Part shown: positions 8,571 to 16,671 of the stretch, piece by piece
Layout: each line of letters starts with the position of its first letter
Position numbering within the stretch: the first letter of the stretch is position 1
Source: Pseudonocardia hierapolitana
GTDB taxonomy: Bacteria > Actinomycetota > Actinomycetes > Mycobacteriales > Pseudonocardiaceae
Assembly (NCBI RefSeq): GCF_007994075.1
Contig: NZ_VIWU01000001.1
Location: 8,618,001 to 8,682,000, forward strand
DNA length: 64,000 nt
Direction of reading: 5' to 3'
Notes under the pieces: generated by a model
Seen by the model: only the letters and a program-made list of their open reading frames with translations
The model's database searches: none
What the model was told of the DNA's origin: nothing
Translations under genes and position numbers: made by a program

Positions 8571-9446
8571 GTGGAACCGATCTCCTGGGAACTCCCGCAC
8601 ACCCACCGGAGCGCTTCCGGACAGGTCCGCTGGAACCGGTTGGGCCCTCCGGACGCGCCTGCGGTCGTCCTCCTGCACGGCACGCCGTTCTCGTCCTACG
8701 TGTGGCGCGGGGTGGCACGGGCACTGGCGCGTCGGCATCGCGTGTACGTCTGGGACATGCCCGGCTACGGGGCGTCGGAGAAGTTCGAGGGCCAGGACGT
8801 CTCACTGGCCGCCGAAGCGAGCGTCTTCGTCGAGCTGCTCCGCATGTGGGAGCTGACCGATCCGATCGTGATCGCCCACGACTCCGGCGGTGCCATCGCG
8901 CTCGGCGCCCACCTCCTGGACGGGGTGCGGTACCGGAAGCTGGCCCTCGTCGACGCCGTCTCGCTGCCACCGTGGGGAAGCGACTTCTCCGCGCTGGTCG
9001 GCGAGCACGCGGACGTGTTCGTGCGTCTCCCGCCCGCGGCGCACGAGGCGCTGCTGCGCGAGTACGTCGGCTCGGCCAGCAGCCCGGGCCTGCACCCGGC
9101 CACGCTCGAAGCGCTCGTCGCGCCGTGGGTCGCCGACGGGCAGGCAGCGTTCTACCGCCAGCTCGCCGCCCGGCGGGGCGACCGGAGCTACACCGATGCG
9201 ATGCAAGACCGCTACCCGAGGATCAGCATCCCAGTCAGCGTCATCTGGGGTGAGGACGACACCTGGGTCCCGGTCGAACGAGGACGCGAGCTGGCCTCGC
9301 GCATCCCGGGCGCGCAGCTGCGTGTCATCCCCGGCGCGGGCCATCTCGTGCACGAGGACCAGCCCGCGGAGCTGACCGCCGCCTTGTTCGAGTTCCTCGG
9401 CGAAGGCGTCAGGCCGGCGGGGCGGCCTTCTCCCCCTTCGGCGTGA
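8571..9446 (+). CDS. Alpha/beta hydrolase, dehalogenase/epoxide-hydrolase-like
   Basis: 291 residues from a GTG four bases after the NTF2-like gene. Typical blocks are the oxyanion region VVLLHGTPFSSYVW, the sheet strand YVWDMPGYGASE, the nucleophile elbow VIAHDSGGAIALG, the acid IWGEDDTWVP and the histidine GAGHLVHEDQP. At the elbow the nucleophile position (residue 104) is Asp, not Ser. This is the pattern of haloalkane dehalogenases, fluoroacetate dehalogenase and epoxide hydrolases. The 3' end overlaps the convergent lipoprotein gene by 38 bp. The substrate is unknown. Confidence 0.85.
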   Translation: MEPISWELPHTHRSASGQVRWNRLGPPDAPAVVLLHGTPFSSYVWRGVARALARRHRVYVWDMPGYGASEKFEGQDVSLAAEASVFVELLRMWELTDPIVIAHDSGGAIALGAHLLDGVRYRKLALVDAVSLPPWGSDFSALVGEHADVFVRLPPAAHEALLREYVGSASSPGLHPATLEALVAPWVADGQAAFYRQLAARRGDRSYTDAMQDRYPRISIPVSVIWGEDDTWVPVERGRELASRIPGAQLRVIPGAGHLVHEDQPAELTAALFEFLGEGVRPAGRPSPPSA

Positions 9447-9996
9447 CCACGAACCAGATGCCGTCGGCGCCGTTCTGGCCCGCTGTGGTGAGCATCCCGT
9501 CGTCGTCGCGGTTGCGGTAGAGCGGCCACCCGGCGAGCGTGAGTTGGGAGGTGCCGTCGGCGCGCTGCATCCGGCCGACCTGCTCTTCCTTGACGCCCGC
9601 GAGGTCGAGCTCCTGATCCGGTGGGGCGGTGACGGGGATCCAGGTCTGCAGACACTGGTCGGTGCAGGCCGAGGTCGGTGGGTCGGCGCGGTCGGCGTCC
9701 GAGCGGTAGATCAGATGGCCCGAGCCGTCGGTGAGGACGATCCCGAGCGGGCCGGTCTGCACTGCGTACAGCGTGGGCGCGGGGACGACGGCACCGGAGC
9801 CGTGGCCACCACCATGGCCGCCACCATGGCCGCCGCCGTGCCCGCCCTGGGCTTCGGGCGCCGCGGCGGCTGCTGGCTGGTGCCCGGCGTGTTCGGCGTG
9901 CTCGTCCGGCTCCGAGGGACCGCAGGCTGCGGTACCGAAGGCTGCGACGCTGACCAAGGCCACGAGCAAGATGCGGGACAAGGGGGAGCGAATCAC
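9409..9996 (-). CDS. Secreted lipoprotein with Gly/His repeat (COG4315-like)
   Basis: 195 residues from a GTG at 9996; the longer open frame upstream is antisense to the prenyltransferase. The N-terminus is a signal peptide (VIRSPLSRILLVALVSVAAF) ending in an atypical lipobox, TAAC, with Cys25. A His-rich linker follows containing GGHGGGHGGGHGGGHGSG. The body has the actinobacterial Yx(FWY)xxD lipoprotein pattern twice: GIVLTDGSGHLIYRSDADRA with ACTDQCLQTWIPV, and TLAGWPLYRNRDDD. The protein should sit on the outside of the membrane. The Gly/His stretch suggests copper, nickel or zinc binding, which is an inference. Confidence 0.82.
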   Translation of the reverse strand: MIRSPLSRILLVALVSVAAFGTAACGPSEPDEHAEHAGHQPAAAAAPEAQGGHGGGHGGGHGGGHGSGAVVPAPTLYAVQTGPLGIVLTDGSGHLIYRSDADRADPPTSACTDQCLQTWIPVTAPPDQELDLAGVKEEQVGRMQRADGTSQLTLAGWPLYRNRDDDGMLTTAGQNGADGIWFVVTPKGEKAAPPA

Positions 9997-10107
9997 GGAG
10001 CCCGATCCTGCTCCACGCGTGTCGTGTCGCCGCCGTGAGCGGGGACGGCAGTCGCTCGACGGTGCCCGTCGCGCCGTCGGCGGTTCTCGATCGGTACGGT
10101 CGGCCCA

Positions 10108-10878
10108 ATGGCGCTGATCAACGCTATAGGCCACCTGGACGAACGCCGGCTCGAGCGCCTCCTGCGCGGCCGGCCCCGTCCCGAGCACGTCGGCATCGTG
10201 ATGGACGGCAACCGCCGGTGGGCCCGGCAGGCCGGTTTCGCCGACCCTCGGCTCGGCCACCGCTTCGGCTCGGAGCACGTCGCGACCCTGCTGGGCTGGT
10301 GCCGGGACCTCGACATCCGGCAGGTCACCGTGTTCGTCGCGTCCACCGACAACCTCGCGAAACGCCATTCGGACGAGGTGGCCCACCTCATGCAGCTCGT
10401 CGAGGACGTCGTCGCGGAGCAGCTCGCCCACCCGTCCAGCCCGTGGCGGGTGCACCTCGCCGGCCGGCTCGACATGCTCCCCGACTCCACGAGGCATGCG
10501 CTCAAGCACGCCGCCGAGGTCACACGGACGCGGCACACCGACGCCGACGTCACGATCGCGATCGCCTACGGCGGTCGCGAGGAGATCGTCGACGCCGTGC
10601 GTTCGTTGCTCGACGAGGAGGCGAGGGCGGGCGCTACGGCGCGCGAGCTCGCCGAGCGGATCACCGACGCCGACATCGCTGCGCACCTCTACACCGCCGG
10701 CCGAGCCGATCCGGACCTGATCATCCGGACGAGCGGTGAGCGGCGCCTCTCCGGGTTCCTCATCTGGCAGTCCACCCGCTCCGAGCTGCACTTCTGCGAC
10801 AGCCACTGGCCCGGGTTCCGCCGCATCGACCTCCTGCGTGCGCTGCGCGCCTACGCCGCCCGCCGGGCTGGAACATAA
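10108..10878 (+). CDS. uppS: cis-prenyltransferase (polyprenyl diphosphate synthase)
   Basis: 256 residues. It carries the family's conserved blocks: [17 protein letters not shown] with catalytic Asp33, the [14 protein letters not shown] helix region and [19 protein letters not shown] near the C-terminus. Such enzymes add isopentenyl diphosphate units to make Z-polyprenyl diphosphates, the lipid carriers of cell wall synthesis. Actinobacteria commonly carry several paralogues of different chain length; this one resembles the shorter-product type, so it may not be the essential synthase. It diverges from the lipoprotein gene. Confidence 0.85.
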   Translation: MALINAIGHLDERRLERLLRGRPRPEHVGIVMDGNRRWARQAGFADPRLGHRFGSEHVATLLGWCRDLDIRQVTVFVASTDNLAKRHSDEVAHLMQLVEDVVAEQLAHPSSPWRVHLAGRLDMLPDSTRHALKHAAEVTRTRHTDADVTIAIAYGGREEIVDAVRSLLDEEARAGATARELAERITDADIAAHLYTAGRADPDLIIRTSGERRLSGFLIWQSTRSELHFCDSHWPGFRRIDLLRALRAYAARRAGT

Positions 10879-10895
10879 CGACAATCATTGTCGTT
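10877..10895. promoter_or_regulatory. Zur-like operator
   Basis: AACGACAATCATTGTCGTT is a perfect 9-1-9 inverted repeat 43 bp upstream of the L31 start. It matches the actinobacterial Zur box, which is centred on an AATCATT-like core. It lies at the 3' edge of the preceding gene (stop at 10878), where the promoter of the L31 gene is expected. Zinc-dependent repression of zinc-free ribosomal protein paralogues is well established in Streptomyces and Mycobacterium. Confidence 0.8.
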
Positions 10896-10937
10896 CAAGG
10901 TGGCGTCCACGAAGTCGAGCCGATGCAGGAGGCCGCC

Positions 10938-11189
10938 ATGCACCGCGACATCCACCCCGCCTACGGTCCCGTTGTCTACCAGGACCGGTCCACCGGGCAG
11001 GCGTTCCTCACCCGCTCCACGGCGACGTCGGCCGAGACGATCGCCTGGGAGGACGGCAACACCTATCCGCTGATCCGCGTCGACATCACCGCGTACTCGC
11101 ACCCGTTCTGGACCGGGGCCCAGCGCGTTCTCGACTCGGCGGGCCAGGTGGAGAAGTTCCGCCGCCGGTACGGCGGGCGCGGCCGCTGA
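10938..11189 (+). CDS. rpmE2: 50S ribosomal protein L31 type B (zinc-free)
   Basis: 83 residues starting [20 protein letters not shown], with an ideal ribosome-binding site AGGAGG at 10927-10932; an in-frame ATG at 10923 overlaps that site and is rejected. It has no cysteines, so it lacks the CxxC zinc site of the standard L31. In actinobacteria such copies replace zinc-bearing L31 during zinc shortage and free ribosomal zinc. The perfect Zur-like palindrome directly upstream supports zinc regulation. Confidence 0.93.
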   Translation: MHRDIHPAYGPVVYQDRSTGQAFLTRSTATSAETIAWEDGNTYPLIRVDITAYSHPFWTGAQRVLDSAGQVEKFRRRYGGRGR

Positions 11190-11192
11190 TCG

Positions 11193-12044
11193 TCAGGGGA
11201 CGGGCAGGACCTGGCGCGGCAGCAGCTCCGTGACGACCGTGCCGTTGCGGGCGTCGCGGGGCTGCCACTCGCGCGGGTAGCCGAGCGACGCCTCGACGAA
11301 GCGCACGCCGTCCTCCCAGGTCACGCGCGGGATGTGCAGGTGCCCGTACACGACGGCGGCCGCGCGGTAGCGCACATGCCATTCGGCCGTGCGGGTGGTG
11401 CCGCACCAGAGCGCGAACTCGGGGTGACGCAGGACCTCGGTGGGGTGGCGGGTGAGCGGCCAGTGGTTCACCAGCACCGTCGGCAGGTCCGGATCGCACG
11501 CGTCGAGCCTGCGCTCCGACTCCTCGACCCGCGCGGCGCACCACGCCGCCCGGTCCGGGTACGGGTCGGGGTGCAGGAGGTGCTCGTCGGTGCACACCAC
11601 GCCTGCGGCGTACGCGGCGGCGAGGCCCTCCTCGACCGTCGAGGTGCCCGCCGGGAGGAACGAGTAGTCGTAGAACGCGAAGAGCGGCGCGACGGTGACC
11701 GGGCCGCCGGGGCCGACCCAGACCGGGAACGGGTCCTCCGGGGTCAGCACGTCCAGCTCACGGCAGGCCTGCACGAGCGCGAGGTAGCGCTGCACGCCGC
11801 GCAGCTGCACCGGGTCCTTCCCGCGCGTCCACAGCTCGTGGTTGCCGGGCACCCACAACACCCGGGCGAACCGCTCGCGCAGCAGGCCCAGCGCCCAGGT
11901 GACGTCCTGGACCTGCTCGGCGACGTCGCCTGCGACGATCAGCCAGTCGCCGTCAGTTGTTGGGCGCAGGGACTCGACGACGGCACGGTTGTCCGGGTAG
12001 CGCACGTGCAGGTCGCTGACGGCCACGAGCCGGGGGAAGGTCAC
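11193..12044 (-). CDS. Calcineurin-like metallophosphoesterase
   Basis: 283 residues with the full metal-binding set of the family: VAVSDLHVRYPDN (Asp-x-His), LIVAGDVAEQ (Gly-Asp), LWVPGNHELW (Gly-Asn-His-Glu), VLVNHWPL (His) and AAVVYGHLHIPR (Gly-His-x-His). The protein is cytosolic with no signal peptide. It is convergent with the L31 gene, ending four bases from it, and divergent from the P450 gene. Relatives hydrolyse phosphomonoesters or cyclic nucleotides; the natural substrate here is unknown. Confidence 0.85.
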   Translation of the reverse strand: MTFPRLVAVSDLHVRYPDNRAVVESLRPTTDGDWLIVAGDVAEQVQDVTWALGLLRERFARVLWVPGNHELWTRGKDPVQLRGVQRYLALVQACRELDVLTPEDPFPVWVGPGGPVTVAPLFAFYDYSFLPAGTSTVEEGLAAAYAAGVVCTDEHLLHPDPYPDRAAWCAARVEESERRLDACDPDLPTVLVNHWPLTRHPTEVLRHPEFALWCGTTRTAEWHVRYRAAAVVYGHLHIPRVTWEDGVRFVEASLGYPREWQPRDARNGTVVTELLPRQVLPVP

Positions 12045-12135
12045 CCCGATAGTCGTACCTGACGCTCGCCGAACCGGGTGGCCAGGATCGACTTACCGAC
12101 GGTAACTTCGGTCCTGGCGACGATCGGGGAGTGCG

Positions 12136-13458
12136 ATGAGCGCGGTTGCAGAGGTGCGGCGGGCGATCCGGTGGGGAGTGCGGCACGGGTTCGTCCGGAA
12201 GGCGCTGGGCAAGCGCCGGCGGGAGGGCGACATCACCGCCCGTCTCATGCTCGAACCGGACTTCGTCGCCGACCCGTTCCCGCACTACGCGACGATCCGG
12301 GCGCAGGCTCGCGTCGTCAGCAACGGGATCGTGCTCAACACCGCACACCACGACCTCTGCACCGCGATCCTGCGCAGCCCCGACTTCGGCGTCGTCGGTG
12401 GGCCGAGCGGGCGGCCACCTGCCCTGCTGCGGTATGCCGTCTCCGCCGGGGGGCGCGGACCGCTCGGGCCGGTGGAGCCGCCGTCGATGCTCGCGACCGA
12501 CCCACCGGATCACACCCGTTACCGCAAGCTCGTGACCAGGGCGTTCAGCGCCAGGGCGGTGGCCGCGCTGCGGTCGCGTACCGAGGAGATCGCCACGGAG
12601 CTGCTCGACGGGATGGCAGCGGGGGGCGCAGCCGCCGACCTGATCGAGGACTACGCGAGCCTGCTGCCGGCCACCGTCATCGCCGAGATGCTCGGTGCCC
12701 CCGTCGAGATGCGGCGGCAGTTCCTGCACTGGGGCGAGGGTGCGGCGCTCTCGTTGGACGCGGGGCTGACGTACTCCCAGTTCCGCCGTTCCGAGCGCGA
12801 CATCGAGGCGTTGCAGGAGTGGATGCAGGGCCACTTCGCGCACCTGCGCCGCCATCCAGGCGACAACATCCTCTCCGCGCTCGTGCACGCCCACGACGAC
12901 GGGGAGCGGCTCACCGAGGACGAGCTCACCAGCATCGCGATGCTGCTGCTCGCCGCGGGGTTCGAGACCACGGTGAACCTCATCGGCAACGGTGTCGGGC
13001 TCCTCACCGCCCACCCCGACCAGCTCGCCCTGCTGCGCGCCGAGCCGCAACGCTGGCCCCGCGCGGTGGAGGAGATCCTGCGCGTCGACTCCCCGGTCCA
13101 GCGCACGGGTCGCGTCGCGCACCGCGACACCGAGGTCGCCGGTGAGCGGTTCCGCGCCGACCAGGTCGTCATACTCATGCTCGGCGGCGCCAACCGTGAC
13201 CCGGCCGTCTTCGCCGACCCCGACCGGTTCGACGTCACCCGCCCGAACGCAGGCGATCACCTCGCCTTCTCCAGCGGAGCGCACTTCTGCCTCGGTGCCG
13301 CGCTCGCCCGGATGGAGGGGGAGGTCGGCCTGCGGGCCCTCTTCGACCGGTTCCCCGACCTCGCCCTCGCCGGCCCGCCCCGCCGCCGCCCCACCCGGGT
13401 GCTGCGCGGCTACGCGTCGATGCCGGCGCGCCTCTCCCCCGCCACCGTCGGCGCCTGA
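12136..13458 (+). CDS. Cytochrome P450
   Basis: 440 residues. All class signatures are present: the oxygen-binding I-helix LLLAAGFETTVNLIGNG (about residues 272-288), the ExxR motif in EEILRVDSPVQRTGR, and the haem loop FSSGAHFCLGAALARMEG with axial Cys385. The protein is soluble, like other actinobacterial P450s, and needs a separate ferredoxin, which is not encoded nearby. The start follows CGGGGAG at a workable distance. It diverges from the metallophosphoesterase and ends at a repeat array shared with a convergent kinase gene. The substrate cannot be read from the sequence. Confidence 0.92.
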   Translation: MSAVAEVRRAIRWGVRHGFVRKALGKRRREGDITARLMLEPDFVADPFPHYATIRAQARVVSNGIVLNTAHHDLCTAILRSPDFGVVGGPSGRPPALLRYAVSAGGRGPLGPVEPPSMLATDPPDHTRYRKLVTRAFSARAVAALRSRTEEIATELLDGMAAGGAAADLIEDYASLLPATVIAEMLGAPVEMRRQFLHWGEGAALSLDAGLTYSQFRRSERDIEALQEWMQGHFAHLRRHPGDNILSALVHAHDDGERLTEDELTSIAMLLLAAGFETTVNLIGNGVGLLTAHPDQLALLRAEPQRWPRAVEEILRVDSPVQRTGRVAHRDTEVAGERFRADQVVILMLGGANRDPAVFADPDRFDVTRPNAGDHLAFSSGAHFCLGAALARMEGEVGLRALFDRFPDLALAGPPRRRPTRVLRGYASMPARLSPATVGA

Positions 13459-13480
13459 GCCGCGCACCGCGGAATCAGAA

Positions 13481-13755
13481 CGCCCGACTCGCCGCGCCCG
13501 AACGCACGACTCGCCGTGGCCGAACGCAAGACTCGCCGTGGCCGAACGCAGGACTCACCGTGTTGAAACGCAAGACTCGCCGGGATGTGGCTCGTACCCC
13601 GGCGAGTCCGACATCCCGACGCGCCGAGTCCGACATTTCCACGCGGCGAGTCCGACATCTCGACGCGGTGAGTCCGACCTCTCGACGCGGCGAGTCCGAC
13701 GTCTCGACGCGGTGAGTCCGACATTTCGACGCGGTGAGTGCCGCGTTCCGGCGCC
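13481..13755. repeat. Converging arrays of 22-bp repeats, inverted at the centre
   Basis: Five units of 22 bp at 13481-13590 carry the core GACTCGCCG (GACTCACCG in unit 4). Six full units at 13604-13735 and a partial one to 13755 carry the reverse complement (GAGTCCGAC-type units preceded by CGGC or CGGT). At the centre GACTCGCCGGG (13574-13584) pairs with CCCGGCGAGTC (13598-13608). The array fills the gap between the convergent P450 and kinase genes. A transcript through it could fold into one long imperfect hairpin, suiting a two-way terminator. There are no unique spacers, so it is not CRISPR. Confidence 0.9.
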
Positions 13756-13758
13756 TGG

Positions 13759-14805
13759 CTAGAGGAGTGCAGCGAGGGCGGCTTCTGCTTGGGCATGCAG
13801 GGAGGCGAGGCGGGCGGCTCCGCCGTCGGCCTCGGCCCGGCCACCCATGACCCCGCCCGCGTAGCGGGTGTAGACGCCTGCGCCGATGCAGGCCGAGCGC
13901 CAGCGGGCGAAGGCGACGTAGACGTCCAGCTCGTCCTGGAGCGCCGCGAGGTCGCGGCCCGAGCGCTCGGCGTACCGCGCGACGAGGTCGGAACGCCCGG
14001 GGTAGCCCTCGACGAGGCTCGGGCCCGGGATTGTCGGGGGCACCTCGTCGCCGGGACGCCCCCAGGAGGCCAGCAGCCAGCCGAGGTCGGCGAGCGGGTC
14101 GCCGATGGCGGCGAGCTCCCAGTCGAACACCGCGCGGACCCGGCCGTCGGGGCCGACGGAGAGGTTGCCCGGCCGGAAGTCGCCGTGGGCGATGCAGTCC
14201 CTCGACGGCGGCAGGTCGGCGGCCCGTTCCACCAGCCGTGCGTGCGCGGCGTCGACGGCCGACAGATCCGGCACGGTGGACTCGTGCACCTGCCGGTGCC
14301 AGCGACGCAGCTGGCGTTCCAGGTAGCGGCCGGGGCGGCGCAGGTCGGCGAGGCCGACGGCGTCCGGGTCGACGGCGTGCAGGTCGGCCAGCACGTCGAC
14401 GAGGTCCAGGCCCGCGGTAGGGCGGGCCGCGGGTGCGAGGCGGTGGCCGGATGCCTCGTCGCCCAGCACCTCCCCGTCGACGAACTCGGTGAGGTAGAAC
14501 GGCGCGCCGATCACGTCCGGGTCTGGGCAGAACGCCACCGGCGGGGGCACCGGCACGGCGGTGGGCGCGAGCGCGCTGATGAAGCGCCACTCCCGGCCCA
14601 TGTCGTGCGCGGTGGCGAGCACCATCCCGGTGGGCGGGCGGCGCAGCGCGAACCGGCCGCCTGCGGCATCGGTGATGCAGTAGGTGAGGTTGGAGTGGCC
14701 GCCCGAGATCGGTTCGACGGCGACGGGAACGCCTCCGACCGCCACCTGCGGCACCTCGCGGCGCAGCCAGTCGGTCAGTGGCCCGGGCGGAACGGCGTCG
14801 TTCAT
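13759..14805 (-). CDS. Phosphotransferase family protein (ACAD10/APH-like kinase fold)
   Basis: 348 residues from the ATG at 14805; a GTG at 14817 is an alternative. The fold is the APH/choline kinase type: an N-terminal lobe starting EPISGGHSNLTYCITDAAGG, the catalytic loop DCIAHGDFRPGNL (His207-Gly-Asp209) and the metal-binding Asp228 in AVFDWELAAIGDPLADLGWL. This last form is typical of the family related to human ACAD10/11, whose members phosphorylate hydroxyacyl compounds. It lies 13 bp after the DUF3037 gene in the same direction and converges on the P450 gene across the repeat array. Confidence 0.85.
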   Translation of the reverse strand: MNDAVPPGPLTDWLRREVPQVAVGGVPVAVEPISGGHSNLTYCITDAAGGRFALRRPPTGMVLATAHDMGREWRFISALAPTAVPVPPPVAFCPDPDVIGAPFYLTEFVDGEVLGDEASGHRLAPAARPTAGLDLVDVLADLHAVDPDAVGLADLRRPGRYLERQLRRWHRQVHESTVPDLSAVDAAHARLVERAADLPPSRDCIAHGDFRPGNLSVGPDGRVRAVFDWELAAIGDPLADLGWLLASWGRPGDEVPPTIPGPSLVEGYPGRSDLVARYAERSGRDLAALQDELDVYVAFARWRSACIGAGVYTRYAGGVMGGRAEADGGAARLASLHAQAEAALAALL

Positions 14806-14818
14806 GGCGCGGTCCACC

Positions 14819-15271
14819 CTAGTGGGGCAGCGGCAGGACCAAGCTGGTGAGCAGGTGCTCCAGCTCCGCCTCCGGGTCGGCGGTCAGGCCGGTGTGCACG
14901 GGGCCTGCCTGCACGATCGTGCTGCGCGGCGCGGTCAGCCTGCGGAAGCGGCGGCCACGGTCCTCCCTGCCCGCGGGCGCGGCGTGCCGGGCCTCGACGC
15001 GCTCGTGTGCCCATTGCCCGGGCGCGCAGTGCGCGTGCACGGCCTCGAGCGCGGCCGTGATCATGGCGGCGTCGGCGGCCGGGTCGAGCGCGTGCAACCG
15101 CTGCACGTCGAGGTGGACGCGAGCGCCGAGGAAGTCCAGCGGGCGGCTGTAGAGGACGACCCCGGCGTTGAGGGACTCCCCGCGCTCGATCCGCGGCACG
15201 ACGCGCAGCAGCGCGTACTCGAACGGGTATCTGACCGGCGGCACCGTCGATTCGCTCACGAGGTCGCTCAT
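14819..15271 (-). CDS. DUF3037 protein, partner of the HipA-like kinase
   Basis: 150 residues (MSDLVSESTVPPVRYPFEYA). The segment YALLRVVPRIERGESLNAGV followed by VLYSRPLDFLGARV is the DUF3037 pattern. Its ATG overlaps the stop of the upstream HipA-like kinase (15268-15271), so the two are translated together. This domain occurs almost only beside HipA-like kinases, which suggests a substrate or regulator role for the kinase, but the function is unknown. No signal peptide or membrane segment is visible. Confidence 0.85.
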   Translation of the reverse strand: MSDLVSESTVPPVRYPFEYALLRVVPRIERGESLNAGVVLYSRPLDFLGARVHLDVQRLHALDPAADAAMITAALEAVHAHCAPGQWAHERVEARHAAPAGREDRGRRFRRLTAPRSTIVQAGPVHTGLTADPEAELEHLLTSLVLPLPH

Positions 15272-16101
15272 CGCCCCACCCAGAACGGTGTGCCGGGACC
15301 ACGGGTCGCGGGCGGTCCGGCAGCGGCGCCCCGCCCGTCGATCGCCGCCCGGATGCCCGGCAGCCAGGCGGCGCGTGCGTCCCGACGCGCCACGAGCTGC
15401 GTGACGAAGGCCGCGCGCACCTCGTCGACGTCGCCGAAGCCGGGCTCATCGGCGAGCCACTGGTCGGGAACGGCGTCGGCCGCTGCCCGCAGCAGCTGCG
15501 GTGTGACCTGCGGGGCGAGCGCGGCGTCGGCGGCGTCGAGGTCGGGTCCACATCCGAGCAGGACGTGGTCGGCGGCGTCGTAGGCCCGCTCCACCCATGC
15601 CGCGGCTCCGGACCAGGCGTGCTGGAAGGTCAGGGTGGCGCCGTGGTCGATCAGGTACGGGCTGCCGTGCCAGAAGAGCATGTTGGTGTTGCGCCAGGAC
15701 CGGTCGACGTTGCCGACGAGCGCGTCGAACCACAGCACGCGCCCGGCGAAGCCGGGGTCGATCGGGAACGCCTTCGGGTCGAGGTCGAGCGCGCCGGGCA
15801 GGAAGTCGATCCCGAGGTTCAGCCCCGGGCTGGCGCGCAGCAGCTCCTGCACTTCCTGGTCCGGTTCGGCGACGCCGAGCGCCGGGTCGAGCTCGACGGT
15901 GACCAGCTCCGGAACCGGCAGGCCCAGCCCTCGGGCGAGCTCGCCGGTGACGATCTCCGCGACGAGCACCTTCCGACCCTGCCCGGCACCGATGTACTTG
16001 ACGACGTAGGTGCCCAGGTCGTCGGCTTCCATCAGCCCGGGCAGCGACCCGCCCTCGCGCAGCGGCGTGACGTACCGGGTGGCCGTGACGTGGCGCAGCA
16101 C
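15268..16101 (-). CDS. HipA-family kinase
   Basis: 277 residues from a GTG at 16101, chosen because GGGAGGA lies eight bases upstream and the family starts with LRHVTATRYVTPLREGGSLP; an upstream GTG at 16149 lacks such a site. Kinase landmarks are the ATP-binding Lys35 in GTYVVKYIGAGQG, the catalytic loop VGNVDRSWRNTNML and the metal-binding PYLIDHGATLTF. HipA proteins are Ser/Thr kinases, some being toxins, but this branch lacks a HipB partner and pairs with DUF3037. No antitoxin-like gene is visible. Confidence 0.85.
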   Translation of the reverse strand: MLRHVTATRYVTPLREGGSLPGLMEADDLGTYVVKYIGAGQGRKVLVAEIVTGELARGLGLPVPELVTVELDPALGVAEPDQEVQELLRASPGLNLGIDFLPGALDLDPKAFPIDPGFAGRVLWFDALVGNVDRSWRNTNMLFWHGSPYLIDHGATLTFQHAWSGAAAWVERAYDAADHVLLGCGPDLDAADAALAPQVTPQLLRAAADAVPDQWLADEPGFGDVDEVRAAFVTQLVARRDARAAWLPGIRAAIDGRGAAAGPPATRGPGTPFWVGR

Positions 16102-16164
16102 CGGATCATCCTCCCACCGCGTGGGGCCGCCCACCCCGAGCGACCCCACCCTCTGCGCGCCGGG

Positions 16165-16671
16165 TCAGCGGCGGTGCCCCGCCACGTGCGCCACCTGCTG
16201 GGCCATCATCGGCTGCGGCGCATGGAACCGCTCGACCTCGCGGCGGTGCTGCGCCTGCCGCCCGCGCACGAGGTGGTCGATGCTGTAGCGGCCGGGACCG
16301 ACCGCACCGAGGGCGATGAGGCCGGCGCCGATCACGCCGACGAGCTCCCACCCGCCGTTGGAGATGAAGATGCCGTTGGCGCCGTGCACGAAGGCGGCGG
16401 CGCCGATCATGATCACGAGCTGCAGAGCGCACATCAGCGGGGTCAGGGCGCCGAGGATCAGCAGCACGCTGCCGGCGAACTCGACCACCGTGACGAATGA
16501 GGCCGACACGATCGCGAGCGGGATGCTCAGGTTCTCGAAACCCTCGGTGGTGCGTCCGATGCCGTTGATCACCATCTTCTGGTAGCCGTGCGCGAACATC
16601 ACGACGCCGATGAGGACGCGCGTGATCAGCAGGGCCCAGTCACGAGCTGGGGCGGGAAGCGGACGGTTCAA
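16165..16671 (-). CDS. DoxX-family membrane protein
   Basis: 168 residues from a TTG at 16671, supported by GGAGG seven bases upstream. Four hydrophobic helices follow one another: LLITRVLIGVVMFAHGYQKM, FVTVVEFAGSVLLILGALTP, ALQLVIMIGAAAFVHGANGI and LVGVIGAGLIALGAVGPGRY. The first carries the DoxX FxxHGxQK-like motif. The His/Gln-rich C-terminus (AQHRREVERFHAPQPMMAQQ) is unusual. DoxX proteins in actinobacteria are membrane partners of redox systems; no partner gene is adjacent. Confidence 0.85.
   Translation of the reverse strand: MNRPLPAPARDWALLITRVLIGVVMFAHGYQKMVINGIGRTTEGFENLSIPLAIVSASFVTVVEFAGSVLLILGALTPLMCALQLVIMIGAAAFVHGANGIFISNGGWELVGVIGAGLIALGAVGPGRYSIDHLVRGRQAQHRREVERFHAPQPMMAQQVAHVAGHRR

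Noticed and set aside
9997..10884. Longer version of the Gly/His lipoprotein
   Set aside because: The extension is antisense to the prenyltransferase. A signal peptide and lipobox begin at the GTG at 9996.
13481..13755. CRISPR-like array
   Set aside because: The period is 22 bp with no unique spacers, the unit is degenerate and it inverts at the centre. No cas genes are near.
13410..14590. Open frames with repeats such as SDSPRRDVGL running from the repeat array into the kinase gene
   Set aside because: The repeats are a by-product of translating the 22-bp array, and the rest is antisense or out of frame to the kinase gene.
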